Part shown: in pieces, positions 44,968 through 54,500 of the stretch
How positions within the stretch are numbered: position 1 is the first letter of the stretch
Layout of the letters: the number at the start of each line of letters is the position of its first letter
NCBI RefSeq assembly: GCF_026626635.1
Contig: NZ_JAPNKA010000001.1
Coordinates: 2,418,001-2,482,000 of the forward strand
Origin: Archangium lansingense
Lineage (GTDB): Bacteria; Myxococcota; Myxococcia; Myxococcales; Myxococcaceae
Reading direction: 5' to 3'
Length of the DNA: 64,000 bases
Notes under the pieces: generated by a model
Told to the model about the DNA's origin: nothing
Database searches by the model: none
What the model saw: only the letters and a program-made list of their open reading frames with translations
Translations under genes and position numbers: made by a program

Positions 44968-46862
44968 CGCAGGGCAACTGTCCTTCGTGTGGAGCTCCGG
45001 TCGAGTTCTCCGCCGGCACCGCGCTGGTGGTGGTGTGTGGCCACTGTCAGACGGTGGTGGCCAGGCAGGGCAACTACCTCGAGGCGCACGGGAAGATTGG
45101 CGCCATCGTCGACACCGACTCGCCCCTCCAGCTCAACGCCGACGGCCGCATCGGCCGCGACGCCTACCGGATCGTGGGCCACCTGCAGAAGGACCACGGC
45201 GCGGGGCCCTGGGACGAGTGGTACGTCGAGTTCGACGACGGGCGCACCGGCTGGCTCTCCGAGTCCGAGGGCGCCTTCCACCTGCTGATTGCCTCCGGCT
45301 CCGAGCAGGGTCTGTCGATCGACGACTTCGCGCCCGGCCACCGCTTCACCTTGCAGGGCCACCGGCTGGTGGTGGAGGAGCTTGGACATGGCCATGTGGT
45401 GGCCGCGGCAGGCCAGCTCCCCAGCGACGTAGACCCCACCGCGGACAGCCGCTACGTGGATGCCACGGGCGCTCGCGGCGTCTTCGTCACGCTGGACTTC
45501 GGCACTGGGACGACCGACCCCGAGGTCTACGTCGGCAAGAAGCTGAAGCTCACGGAGCTGGGCATCTCCCCGGACCAGCTCCGGCCGAAGGTAAAGAAGG
45601 TCGCCCTGCAGCAGGCGCGCTGCACCAACTGCAACGGCTCGCTGGAGCTGCGTGCTCCGGACCGCACCAAGCGCGTGGCCTGCCCTTACTGCGGCGCGCT
45701 CCTGGACGCGAGCCGAGGCAAGCTGGCCTTCCTCCAGCTTTTGGAGAAGCCGGACCATGCGCCTCTGATTCCCCTGGGCGCCAAGGGCACGCTGCGGGAC
45801 GCCGAGTGGGTGTGCATCGGCTTCCTGGTGCGCTCGTGCACGGTGGAGGGCGTCCGCTACCCGTGGGAGGAGTACCTCCTCTTCAACCGGCAGCAAGGCT
45901 TCCTCTGGCTGATGCAGTCCAACGGGCACTGGGTGGTGCTCGAGCCGCTGGCCGCGGGTGATGTGGCGGTGGCCCCTGGCGTTGCCGCGCACCTGGACAG
46001 CAAGCGCTACCGCGCCTTCCAGAGTGTGACGGCCGTCACCGAGACGGTGCTCGGCGAGTTCTACTGGGAGGTCGAGGCGGGTGAGACCGCGGAGGCCGAG
46101 GAGTACGTGGCGCCGCCGTTCTCGGTGAACGTGGACCGCACCGACAACGAGGTGACGTACACGTTCGGCGAGTACCTGGCGCCCCATGTCATCAAGGAGG
46201 CCTTCAAGCTCACGGAGCCCCTGCCGGAGCCCCATGGCATCGCGCCCAGCCAGCCCAACCCGCACTCGAGCGCGGGCACCTGGAAGTGGACGGGCATCTG
46301 GGCGACGGCGCTGCTGCTCGTCTTCCTCTTCGCCAACGTGCGGGCCGACAACCGGACGGTGCTGACGCAGCAGGTGGTGCTGGATTCGGACGCACAGTCC
46401 GGCTCGCCCTCGGCCATGCACTTCAGCGAGCCCTTCGAGATTCGCAAGCGGGGCAACGTGCAGGCCATGGTGGTGGCGCCGGTGAACAACGCCTGGCTCG
46501 GTGTCCAGGGAGACCTGGTCAACGAGCAGACGGGCGAGGCCGTCAGCTTCTACGACGAGGTGAGCTACTACTCCGGCAGCGACTCGGACGGCTCGTGGAG
46601 CGAGGGCAACCAGACGGAGACGGAGTACTTGTCCGCGGTGGCCCCGGGGCGCTACGTGCTGCGCACCACGGCGTTCTTCGATGGCCGGGCGCAGGGGAGG
46701 AGCTACACCGTGACGCTCGTGAGCGACACGCCGCGTGGCTCCTGGTTCTGCAGCGCGCTGGTGCTGCTGCTCATTGCGCCGGCTCTGGCCTTTTTCCGCT
46801 CCTCCAGCTTCGAGTCGGCGCGCTGGGCGGAGAGCAACCTGGGTTCCAGCTCGGATGATTGA
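44964..46862 (+). CDS. DUF4178-domain zinc-ribbon membrane protein
   Basis: A 632-residue protein starting at GTG 44964. An N-terminal zinc ribbon (Cys6, Cys9, Cys25, Cys28: CPSCG and CGHC) precedes a DUF4178-type beta domain, and a second ribbon (CTNCNG and CPYCG, about 217-240) precedes another (WVCIGFLVRSC then EYLLFNRQQGFLWL). A transmembrane helix near residue 440 (WATALLLVFLFANV) and one near the C-terminus (SALVLLLIAPALAFF) bracket an extracytoplasmic beta-rich domain. DUF4178 genes occur with DUF350 and spermidine-synthase-like genes in many bacteria; the function is unknown. It overlaps speD by 4 nt. Confidence 0.85.
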   Translation: MTQGNCPSCGAPVEFSAGTALVVVCGHCQTVVARQGNYLEAHGKIGAIVDTDSPLQLNADGRIGRDAYRIVGHLQKDHGAGPWDEWYVEFDDGRTGWLSESEGAFHLLIASGSEQGLSIDDFAPGHRFTLQGHRLVVEELGHGHVVAAAGQLPSDVDPTADSRYVDATGARGVFVTLDFGTGTTDPEVYVGKKLKLTELGISPDQLRPKVKKVALQQARCTNCNGSLELRAPDRTKRVACPYCGALLDASRGKLAFLQLLEKPDHAPLIPLGAKGTLRDAEWVCIGFLVRSCTVEGVRYPWEEYLLFNRQQGFLWLMQSNGHWVVLEPLAAGDVAVAPGVAAHLDSKRYRAFQSVTAVTETVLGEFYWEVEAGETAEAEEYVAPPFSVNVDRTDNEVTYTFGEYLAPHVIKEAFKLTEPLPEPHGIAPSQPNPHSSAGTWKWTGIWATALLLVFLFANVRADNRTVLTQQVVLDSDAQSGSPSAMHFSEPFEIRKRGNVQAMVVAPVNNAWLGVQGDLVNEQTGEAVSFYDEVSYYSGSDSDGSWSEGNQTETEYLSAVAPGRYVLRTTAFFDGRAQGRSYTVTLVSDTPRGSWFCSALVLLLIAPALAFFRSSSFESARWAESNLGSSSDD

Positions 46863-46874
46863 GAGAGGGTGTCC

Positions 46875-47024
46875 ATGAAGTACATCGGTGGAGTCATCGT
46901 CATCCTCTATGCCGTGGTGGCATTTTCGGGCTGTGAGCCCTTCACCCGTTCGCAGCGTGGCCAGGCGGTGGTACGTGGCAGCGGCGTGCGAACCTGGACC
47001 GGCGGTTTCATGGGAGGGAAGTGA
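46875..47024 (+). CDS. 49-residue lipoprotein in the polyamine-linked module
   Basis: ATG 46875 to TGA 47022-47024 encodes MKYIGGVIVILYAVVAFSGC followed by 29 residues. The hydrophobic stretch and FSGC form a lipobox with Cys20. GAGAGAGGG lies just upstream. The stop overlaps the next start by 1 nt (TGATG), so its translation is coupled to the DUF350 gene. It is short and easily missed. A small lipid-anchored partner of the DUF350 membrane protein or the oxidase is a reasonable guess. Confidence 0.8.
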   Translation: MKYIGGVIVILYAVVAFSGCEPFTRSQRGQAVVRGSGVRTWTGGFMGGK

Positions 47025-47257
47025 TGTTCCTGGGTGTCCTGTCAGTGGTGGTGAGCCTGGACAACCTGCTGGCGAGCCTCGTGTACTCGCTGGTGGGTCT
47101 GGCGGTCTTCGTCGCGGGCCTGTTCGTCTTCCGGCTCATCATGCCCTTCGACGTGCACAAGGAAATCGAGGTCGACCAGAACACGGCGCTCGGTCTTGTG
47201 ATGGGCTCCTTCATTCTCGGCCTGGCCATCATCGTGGCCGCGGCCATTTCGGGCTGA
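47024..47257 (+). CDS. DUF350 small membrane protein
   Basis: A 77-residue protein with two transmembrane helices (about 14-36 and 56-75) and the DUF350 motif EIEVDQNTALGLVMGSFILG between them. DUF350 (YjfL-like) proteins usually have two or four helices and often lie beside spermidine-synthase-like or glutathionylspermidine-synthase-like genes. Its biochemical role is unknown; a lipid- or polyamine-related membrane function has been proposed from such gene contexts. The start is ATG 47024, overlapping the previous stop by 1 nt. Confidence 0.88.
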   Translation: MFLGVLSVVVSLDNLLASLVYSLVGLAVFVAGLFVFRLIMPFDVHKEIEVDQNTALGLVMGSFILGLAIIVAAAISG

Positions 47258-47282
47258 CGCCCCGCGGCAGGCAGTACCCGCT

Positions 47283-48779
47283 TTGAACAAGACGCTCCTC
47301 TTCTTCACCGTCCTCGTCATCGCCACGTGTGGGCTCATCTATGAGCTCATCGCCGGTGCGCTGGCGAGCTACCTCCTCGGCGACTCCATCACCCAGTTCT
47401 CCACGGTGATTGGCAGCTACCTGTTCGCCATGGGCATTGGCAGCTGGCTCTCGCGCTTCATCGAGCGCGGGGTCCCTCAGCGCTTCGTGGAGATAGAGCT
47501 GGGGGTGGCTCTGGTGGGCGGCCTATGCGCGCCGCTGCTCTTCCTCACCTTCGCCCTCACGGATGTCTTCCGGGTGGCGCTGTACGGCACCGTGCTGGTC
47601 ATCGGCACGCTGGTGGGGCTGGAGATTCCCCTGCTGCTGCGCATCCTCAAGGACCAGCTCAAGTTCAAGGACCTGGTCAGCCAGGTGCTGACATTCGACT
47701 ACTTGGGGGCGCTGGCGGCGAGCATCACCTTCCCGCTGCTCTTCGTGCCCAAGCTGGGGTTGGTGCGCACCTCGCTGCTCTTTGGGCTGCTCAACGCGTT
47801 GGTGGGCCTGTGGAGCACGTGGCTATTGGCGCCGGTGCTGGCCAACCCCCTGCGGCTGCGGGTGAAGGCCGTAGCGCTCAGCCTCTTCCTGGTGGTGGGG
47901 CTCGTGCTGGGGGACCGGCTGACGAACTTCTCCGAGGAGCACCTCTACGCGGATGACGTGGTGCACGCCTCGAGCTCGCCCTACCAGCGCATCGTGCTGA
48001 CGCGCGGCAGGCGGGGCTTCTCGCTGTACCTCAACGGCAACCTGCAGTTCTCCAGCCTGGACGAGTACCGCTACCACGAGGCCCTGGTGCACCCGGCCTT
48101 GGTGCGCGCGGGCAAGGTGGAGCGGGTGTTGGTGCTCGGCGGTGGAGACGGGCTCGCGGCGCGGGAGATCCTCAAGTACCCCGAGGTGAAGAACGTCACC
48201 CTGGTGGACCTGGATCCGGCGATGACGGGGCTCGCCACGCGCTACGAGGAGCTGGCCGAGCTCAACGCGCACGCGCTGGCGGATCCGCGCATGCACGTCA
48301 TCAACACGGACGCGATGGAGTACCTCCGGGAGAAGATGGAGACCTGGGACGTCATCGTGGTGGACTTCCCGGACCCCAACAACTTCTCGCTGGGCAAGCT
48401 GTACACCACGGGCTTCTACAAGCTGCTCAAGCGGCGGCTGGCGCCAGACGGGGTGGCCGTCATCCAGAGCACCTCGCCCCTCTTCGCCCGGCGCTCCTTC
48501 TGGTGCATCGACACCACGCTGAAGGCGGCGGGCTTCTGGACGCAGCCCTACCACGCGCTGGTGCCCTCCTTCGGCGAGTGGGGCTATGTGCTGGTGGCCC
48601 ATGAGCCCACGCCGCCGCGCCGCCCTCTGCCCGAGGGGCTGCGCTTCCTCTCCGAGGGAACGCACGAGGGCCTCTTCCAGTTCCCCATGGACATGAGCCC
48701 GATACCGGCGGAAGTGAATCGGCTGAACAACCAGGTGCTCGTCCACTACTACGAGGAGGAGTGGCGGCGGTGGAACTGA
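47283..48779 (+). CDS. speE: membrane-anchored spermidine synthase-like aminopropyltransferase
   Basis: A 498-residue protein from TTG 47283. Residues ~1-215 hold about seven transmembrane helices, and the C-terminal ~280 residues are a polyamine aminopropyltransferase domain: QFSSLDEYRYHEALVHP, the nucleotide loop VLGGGDGLAAREIL, the acidic strand end VDLDP and the catalytic-loop DFPDPNN. Ordinary SpeE is soluble, so the membrane fusion implies an acceptor in or near the membrane. With SpeD in the same operon it has its own aminopropyl donor supply. Its end overlaps the next gene's start by 10 bases. Usual SpeE is ~290 residues. Confidence 0.9.
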   Translation: MNKTLLFFTVLVIATCGLIYELIAGALASYLLGDSITQFSTVIGSYLFAMGIGSWLSRFIERGVPQRFVEIELGVALVGGLCAPLLFLTFALTDVFRVALYGTVLVIGTLVGLEIPLLLRILKDQLKFKDLVSQVLTFDYLGALAASITFPLLFVPKLGLVRTSLLFGLLNALVGLWSTWLLAPVLANPLRLRVKAVALSLFLVVGLVLGDRLTNFSEEHLYADDVVHASSSPYQRIVLTRGRRGFSLYLNGNLQFSSLDEYRYHEALVHPALVRAGKVERVLVLGGGDGLAAREILKYPEVKNVTLVDLDPAMTGLATRYEELAELNAHALADPRMHVINTDAMEYLREKMETWDVIVVDFPDPNNFSLGKLYTTGFYKLLKRRLAPDGVAVIQSTSPLFARRSFWCIDTTLKAAGFWTQPYHALVPSFGEWGYVLVAHEPTPPRRPLPEGLRFLSEGTHEGLFQFPMDMSPIPAEVNRLNNQVLVHYYEEEWRRWN

Positions 48780-50404
48780 CGCGGCGGGAGCTCGTTGCCG
48801 CGTTCCTCGGCTCGGCGGTGGCGGCCAGTGCATGCCGGAGGGAGCGCCCGCGCGCGCCAGTGCCTGGGGCCATCGTGGACCGGGCGGTGGACGTGGGGCA
48901 CAAGCTGCGGGGCGGAGCGTTGCCGCGCGCGGCGGAGGCCCAGGCGGTGGACGTGCTGGTGGTGGGCGCGGGCATGGCGGGTCTGAGCGCGGCGTGGCGG
49001 CTGGCGGCCGCGGGCGTGAAGGACGTGCGGGTGGTGGAGCTGGAGTCGGAGCCGGGAGGCACGTCCCGCTCGGGGCGCAACGAGGTGTCCGCGTACCCGT
49101 GGGGCGCGCACTACCTGCCGGCCCCGCTGGTGGACTCCGGGCCGGTGATGCGGCTGCTGCGTGAGATGGGCGCGGTGACGGGCGTGGACGCGCAGGGCTA
49201 CCCCGCCTACGAGGAGGAGCTGCTCATCCGCGAGCCCGAGGAGCGCCTCTTCTACAAGGGCGACTGGTACGAGGGCCTCTACCTGCGCGCGGGGGCGAGC
49301 CCGGCGGAGCTGGCGGAGCTGGAGCGCTTCGAGGCGAGGATGAACGCCTTCGCGGCGGCGCGAGATGCGAAGGGGCGCAAGGCCTTCGCGGTGCCTACGG
49401 CGCTCTCCAGCGACGACGCCGAGTGGACGGCGCTCGACAAGGTAACGATGGCGCGGTGGATGGAGGCGGAGGGCTTCCGCTCGCCGCGGCTGCGCTGGCT
49501 GGTGGACTACGCGTGCCGGGATGACTACGGCACCACGGCCGAGGGCGTGTCGGCATGGGCGGGCATCTGGTACTTCGCCGCGCGGCAGGACGGGAAGGGG
49601 GAGCGCAGCGAGGGCTTCCTGAGCTGGCCCGAGGGCAACGGGCGGCTGGTGAAACAGCTCCTGTCCTCACTGGCGCCGGGACAGGTGGAGCGGGATGTGC
49701 TGGTGCACTCGGTGGAGCCCGTGGAGGGCGGCTGCCGGGTGGACGCGGTGGAGGCGGTGACGGGCAAGCCCCGGGCGTACAGGGCGCGCCAGGTGGTGCT
49801 GGCCTGCCCGCACTTCGTGGCGGCGCACGTGGTGGCCCCGTGGCGGGAGAAGCGCCCCGAGTGGCTGGGGGCCTTCCAGTACGGGCCGTGGGTGGTGGCG
49901 AACCTGACGCTCTCGGAGATGCCGGAGTCGCACGGCTTCCCCTTGGCCTGGGACAACGTCTTCTATGAGAGCCGCAGCCTGGGCTACGTGGTGGCCACGC
50001 ACCAGGCGCTGCGCATGGATGAGCGCGGACCTACGGTGCTCACCTGGTACCTGCCCATGGCCGGGCTGGATGTGAAGGCTGAGCGTCAGAAGGTGCTCTC
50101 CGCCGGCTATGCCGAGTGGGAGGGATTGGTCATGGCAGACATGCTGCCCGCGCACCCGGGCATCGCCGAGCAGGCCCGGCGCCTGGAGGTGATGCGCTGG
50201 GGGCATGCCATGGTGCGGCCCACGCCCGGCTTCCTCTGGGGTCCGGCGCGCTTCGCGGCGCAGGAGAGCCTGGGAGAGTCGCTGCACTTCGCGCACTCGG
50301 ACCTGGGCGGCATGGCCCTCTTCGAGGAGGCCAACTGGTTTGGCGTGAAGGCGGCCGAGAAGGCACTGAAGGGCCTGGGCCGCGCGGACTCGAGCTGGCT
50401 CTGA
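48770..50404 (+). CDS. Tat-exported FAD-dependent amine-oxidase-like lipoprotein
   Basis: A 544-residue flavoprotein. The start GTG 48770 is set by GAGGAGGAG at 48752-48760. The N-terminus reads TRRELVAAFLGSAVAASAC: a twin-arginine signal with a lipobox Cys at residue 22, so the folded FAD enzyme should be exported and lipid-anchored. The dinucleotide motif VVGAGMAGLSAAWRLA is near residue 64, and the acidic end of the second strand is VVELESEPGGTSRSG, as in amine oxidases and phytoene-desaturase-like enzymes. The C-terminal FAD motif is weak. In this operon an oxidase for polyamine or aminopropyl groups on the outside of the membrane is inferred. Confidence 0.82.
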   Translation: MELTRRELVAAFLGSAVAASACRRERPRAPVPGAIVDRAVDVGHKLRGGALPRAAEAQAVDVLVVGAGMAGLSAAWRLAAAGVKDVRVVELESEPGGTSRSGRNEVSAYPWGAHYLPAPLVDSGPVMRLLREMGAVTGVDAQGYPAYEEELLIREPEERLFYKGDWYEGLYLRAGASPAELAELERFEARMNAFAAARDAKGRKAFAVPTALSSDDAEWTALDKVTMARWMEAEGFRSPRLRWLVDYACRDDYGTTAEGVSAWAGIWYFAARQDGKGERSEGFLSWPEGNGRLVKQLLSSLAPGQVERDVLVHSVEPVEGGCRVDAVEAVTGKPRAYRARQVVLACPHFVAAHVVAPWREKRPEWLGAFQYGPWVVANLTLSEMPESHGFPLAWDNVFYESRSLGYVVATHQALRMDERGPTVLTWYLPMAGLDVKAERQKVLSAGYAEWEGLVMADMLPAHPGIAEQARRLEVMRWGHAMVRPTPGFLWGPARFAAQESLGESLHFAHSDLGGMALFEEANWFGVKAAEKALKGLGRADSSWL

Positions 50405-50443
50405 GGTGAGCTCGCGGAGGGCTTGCGTCGCCTGGGGTGAGCT

Positions 50444-51064
50444 TCAGAAGCTCACACCGGTGTGGATTTGCGGCGAGAAGCTCACCGAGGTGTTTGCTCC
50501 GGGCTGTCCGAGAACGAAGACCGGCAGATCCAACTCGATGAACCACTTGAGCTTTCCCAAGGGGAAGAGGCCCCAGTTCACGAGAGGAATCAACCCCACG
50601 TTGAAGGGGACCTGTTCGCCGATCTGCACGGCGGCGCGGAGGCCGGTCGCGAGGGAGCCGAAGCTATAGATGACGCCGGGATCCACGACGACGGCTGTGC
50701 TGGCCTTTGCCGGAGTTGTTCCCTGCGCGAACTGCCAGGTCGTGTAGGCGACAGTCTCGAAATCAATGGCCCAGTGCTCATCCAGTTTGAGGGTGATGCC
50801 GGGCGCGAGGCCGACCTGGAGGAAGTCTGCTCCAATCGCCGTGGTGCCATCGGTGGTGAACTTCACGATGGGGATGGCGAGTCCCAGGTGACCTCCGATG
50901 CGTGGCCATGCGGGCGTGCTGTCCGCGCTCGACTCCACGGACGAGCCCCCCGTCGCTTCGGCCGGTGCGCGCGCGAAGGCCTGATAGGGAGCGACAGCGG
51001 CCAGCAGGAGGAGCAAGGCGCGCCAACGAGAGCCAGGATTCGAACTCCGCCTGGAAGTGCACAT
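50444..51064 (-). CDS. predicted outer-membrane beta-barrel or surface protein
   Basis: A 206-residue exported protein with a hydrophobic signal (LLLLLAAVAPYQAFA) and a mature part of alternating hydrophobic strands ending TGVSF, a C-terminal Phe as in small outer-membrane barrels. Eight or so strands could be fitted. The N-terminal start at 51064 leaves ~15 polar residues before the signal; an internal start is possible. No family is recognised by eye. It converges on the FAD oxidoreductase gene, with 39 bases between. Confidence 0.65.
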   Translation of the reverse strand: MCTSRRSSNPGSRWRALLLLLAAVAPYQAFARAPAEATGGSSVESSADSTPAWPRIGGHLGLAIPIVKFTTDGTTAIGADFLQVGLAPGITLKLDEHWAIDFETVAYTTWQFAQGTTPAKASTAVVVDPGVIYSFGSLATGLRAAVQIGEQVPFNVGLIPLVNWGLFPLGKLKWFIELDLPVFVLGQPGANTSVSFSPQIHTGVSF

Positions 51065-51552
51065 CTGTCTTCTCCTTGGGTAGCGGTGGAGCTGCGCCCC
51101 AAACCACGTGCGGCGTTGGCCATGCGACCATGAGCGTTTGCGCGGACGCCGTCAGGCGCGGGAGCAACATGGAAACCGCGTAGGGCTCGTGCCATGCGGC
51201 CGCCGGGTGGGGCCCTGTATCCTGTAGGACGTTGTGGGGTGCATACGCGGGATCGCGGGACGCGAAGGGGCGCAAGGCTTTGCGTGCGGTGCGGTGCGGC
51301 CCCTGGCGTAGGCCATCCCATATCTGGTCACGAACGTCTGGGAGTACGCTGGTGGAAGGCGCCTACCCTTGCTCCTGCTCGCGTGTCGTGGACGTATCGG
51401 CCCTGGCCAACGGCTACACCGCGGCTCCCGGCGGCACTGGCCAGTACCAGTGCATGTGATGCGTCAGAATGCGCGAGTCCCGTCCCCATCCCCACCACTG
51501 GGCCCCCTTCATCGCATTGGGGAGCGACGCTCCTCTGCGCAGCATCACTCCC
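51065..51552. other. 488-base stretch without a confident gene; possible gene remnant
   Basis: No gene with good coding character covers this space between two minus-strand genes. A plus-strand frame at 51232-51459 has strongly G/C-biased third positions only in its last ~35 codons, ending DVSALANGYTAAPGGTGQYQCM before TGA 51457-51459. This looks like the 3' end of a decayed gene more than an intact one. No RNA gene or terminator is evident. Confidence 0.4.
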
Positions 51553-54500
51553 TCACGGAGAGAATGAAGCACAGACGCGCACGCCTATTGCCGCATCACG
51601 CGCCGTTGGATCTCCCGCGCAGATGTTCGACGTGGTCGCGAGGGCGGCCTCGAAGTACCAGCCTCCCCCCCGGAGGACGATGCGCCCGAACTCCTCTGTC
51701 GGCGAACGTGTGAGCTCGAAGGCATTTCCAGCCATGTCTTCCACTCCGAAGGGGCTCGCCGAGGCCGGGCGAGAGCCGACCTCGTCGGGCCCAAAGGCCG
51801 TGGGCTGCCGGCCATACGTCTCGTCGACGTTGGCGTCGTCGGGCTGTATCTGTTCGCCGTGAGGGTAGCGGCGGCCGTCGGCGCCACGGGCGGCGTACTC
51901 CCACTCGTTCTGATTGCACAGGCGCGCTCCCGGCAGGCGCCCCGAGTGGTCGAGCCAATAGAAGTAGGGCTCCAGGTCCTTTGAGGAGAGGCCGGACAGG
52001 GGAAACTTGCGCCAGTCAGCCGTGCTGCGCCGCGTCCGCCCCGTATAGTGAAAGGGCTCCCCTTCCTTCGCTGAGGTCATGTCCTCGCGCGAGCGGTAGA
52101 AGGAGAAGATCCACCCCTCACCGGGTTGCCACCGCAGCGCGATGGCCCCGGAGGTGCCGAAGCGAGGTTGCTCGAGCAGCCGTCTCGCGGGTGCATCCAG
52201 GGGCAGCGTGTTGAGGTAGGTCATCCAGTCGCCGAACGTCACCTCCCGTTTCCCAATCAGGTATCCCTCGTTGAGACAGAACTGGTGAAGCGGCGAGCTG
52301 TTCAAGAAGAGCCGCAGCTCCTCCGGATCCGCGCTGCCCAGGAGGAAGCAGCTCGGTGGAATGTAGACATAGCCGGTGGGCACTGAGGTGGGGAGCACGA
52401 GGCGGACCTGTTCGCGGGCGCCGTTCGTGAGGAGCACAGGCAATATCACGGGTACGCGGCCCGGATACGTGACGTGGAGGCGATAGGAACCCTCGGGCAG
52501 ACGCAGGTGGGAGATGGGCGTCGGGCTCAGGGGACCCACGTTCGGAACGGGCTGGAGGTGTCGCCTCCCCTGGAGGTCGACGTAGCGCTCGAGCTCGACG
52601 CGCGCGCCGGGAGGATCCGTCACGATCTCCAGCTCGGCCGGGGCCTGGAGCCGTTGGCGCCATTCCGCCCCCTCCTTCGAGGTATCGGTCACCTGCTCCA
52701 GGTGTTTCGCCCAGGCGTCGCGTTCGCGTCGCTGGTGGAAGCGCTCGGCGAGGAGGACCCGGTCATAGGTGACCTCCGCGATGAGCCGGCGCGTGGTCAC
52801 GTGGCCGCGAGAGCGATCGAGGGCCTTCTCCAGGAACTGGTTCGCGCGGGCATATTCCGCATCGGCCTGATCTTTCAGGGCGAGCGCCTCGGTCCATTGC
52901 CGCTCAGCGGCATTCCTGCGGTCATACGGGGTTGGAAAGGTCGCGGGGCCAACGGACGGAGAAGGCCGACCGTCGAACAGCACCAGCGCCTCCTCTCGGC
53001 GTGTGCTGGCTCGCTGGGCGAGAGCACGGGCCGTGGCGAGCGCTTCCCGCGCCGAGACGAGCTGGGCCTCGACGAAGCGCGCATCCGCGAAGTACGTCTG
53101 CAGGCGAAGACCTCCATAGGAGGCTGCGATGGTGAGTGCGACAACGAGCACGGCGAGCCAGCGGCCCCAACGCTGGCGTGCCACGGCGCGGCGGGAGGCG
53201 AGGAGAAAGGCACGCTCGCGCGGACCCAGGGAGGAGGGCTCGAGAGGACGCGCCTCGTCGAGCTGACGCTGCCCCCAGAGGGCCTCTCGGGTTCGCCGCA
53301 GGCGTTCCCACTCGGCGCTCGCCGCCTCGAGCCGCTTACGCACCGCGCGATGTCCGGTGTCGTCGTCCAGCCAATCCCGCAGCGTGCCCCAGCTCTCGAT
53401 GAGCGAGTCGTGGGCAATCTCACAGCGCGCCTGGCCGCTGGTGGTGCGCGTGTGCAAGAGCCGGCCTTCGACGAGTGCGCGAAGGGCGGCACGGGAGGCT
53501 TCGTCCGAGGGCTCGACGAGCTCCTCCTCAGCGCGCTCGATGCGTGTGCCCTCTCCCGTCACAAGCTGGAGTAGGAGGCGCCGTGCCGCCCCGCGCTCGT
53601 CGGGACTCAAGCGCGCGAGCACCCCATCCGCGTGCCGCGACAGCGCTCCGGCCACGCCGCCCATCTCCTCGAGCGCCGCCCGGGTGATGCGGCCTTGTGC
53701 TGGGTTGCGCCGCTCCCACAGCTCCGCGAGCGCGAACTGGAGCAGGGGAAGGCTGCCCACGCCGTGCGATGTGGACTCGACGAGCGTCTGGATGAGCTCC
53801 GCGGATTCGAAGACCACGCCACGGCTGCGCGCGGGATCGACGATGGCCTCACGCACCCCATCGGGGGGCATGGGGCGAAGGATGTAGAGCGCTCGCTCGG
53901 CCTCGTCGCCCAGGCCGGGCAACGCGCACAGGCGTGTCAGGAAGTCGCCGCGTACCGTCAGAAGCACGCGCACCGTCTGCGACGGCAGGGCGAGCTCGCC
54001 GAGGAGGCGGGCGAAGTGCGCCGCCTGGACTGGCTCGGCGAGGGTGATGAGCTCCTCGAGCTGGTCGACGAAGAGGAGCAGTCCACGCCCTTGCTGGTGT
54101 GCCTCGCGCAGCGCCCGTCCGAGCCAGTCCGGCGTGTCCGCGAGCGCGGTGACGAGCTCGGCCTCCTTCCGGCCCAGGACAGGCGCGAGCGCGGCGGCCA
54201 GGGCCTCCAGCGGGCGGCGGCCGGGCCACAGCGTGGCCGTGATGGGCTCACGCGCTCCGCCCAGCATCCCCGCGTCCACCCGCGGCAACACGCCGGCGCG
54301 GCACAGCGAGGACTTGCCGACACCCGAGTCCCCGGCGACGAGGACGAGCGGCCGGTGCCGGAGACGTCCGAGCACGGTGTTGATGTCCGCATCGCGGCCG
54401 AAGAAGAGTGCCCGGTGCTCGGCCTCGAAGGGCGCCAGGCCGCGGTAGGGATTGTCGGCAACCAGGGGAACGGGGGTGAGGAGCCGCTCGAGGCGTTCGA

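Noticed and set aside
51025..51055. GGATTCGAACTC, like the T-arm of a tRNA on the minus strand
   Set aside because: It is inside the coding start of the barrel protein; no acceptor stem, D-arm or anticodon arm can be built around it.
51194..51862. 222-codon plus-strand frame overlapping the end of the kinase-FGE gene
   Set aside because: The last ~100 codons are antisense to the FGE-like domain; no ribosome site and poor coding character in the rest.
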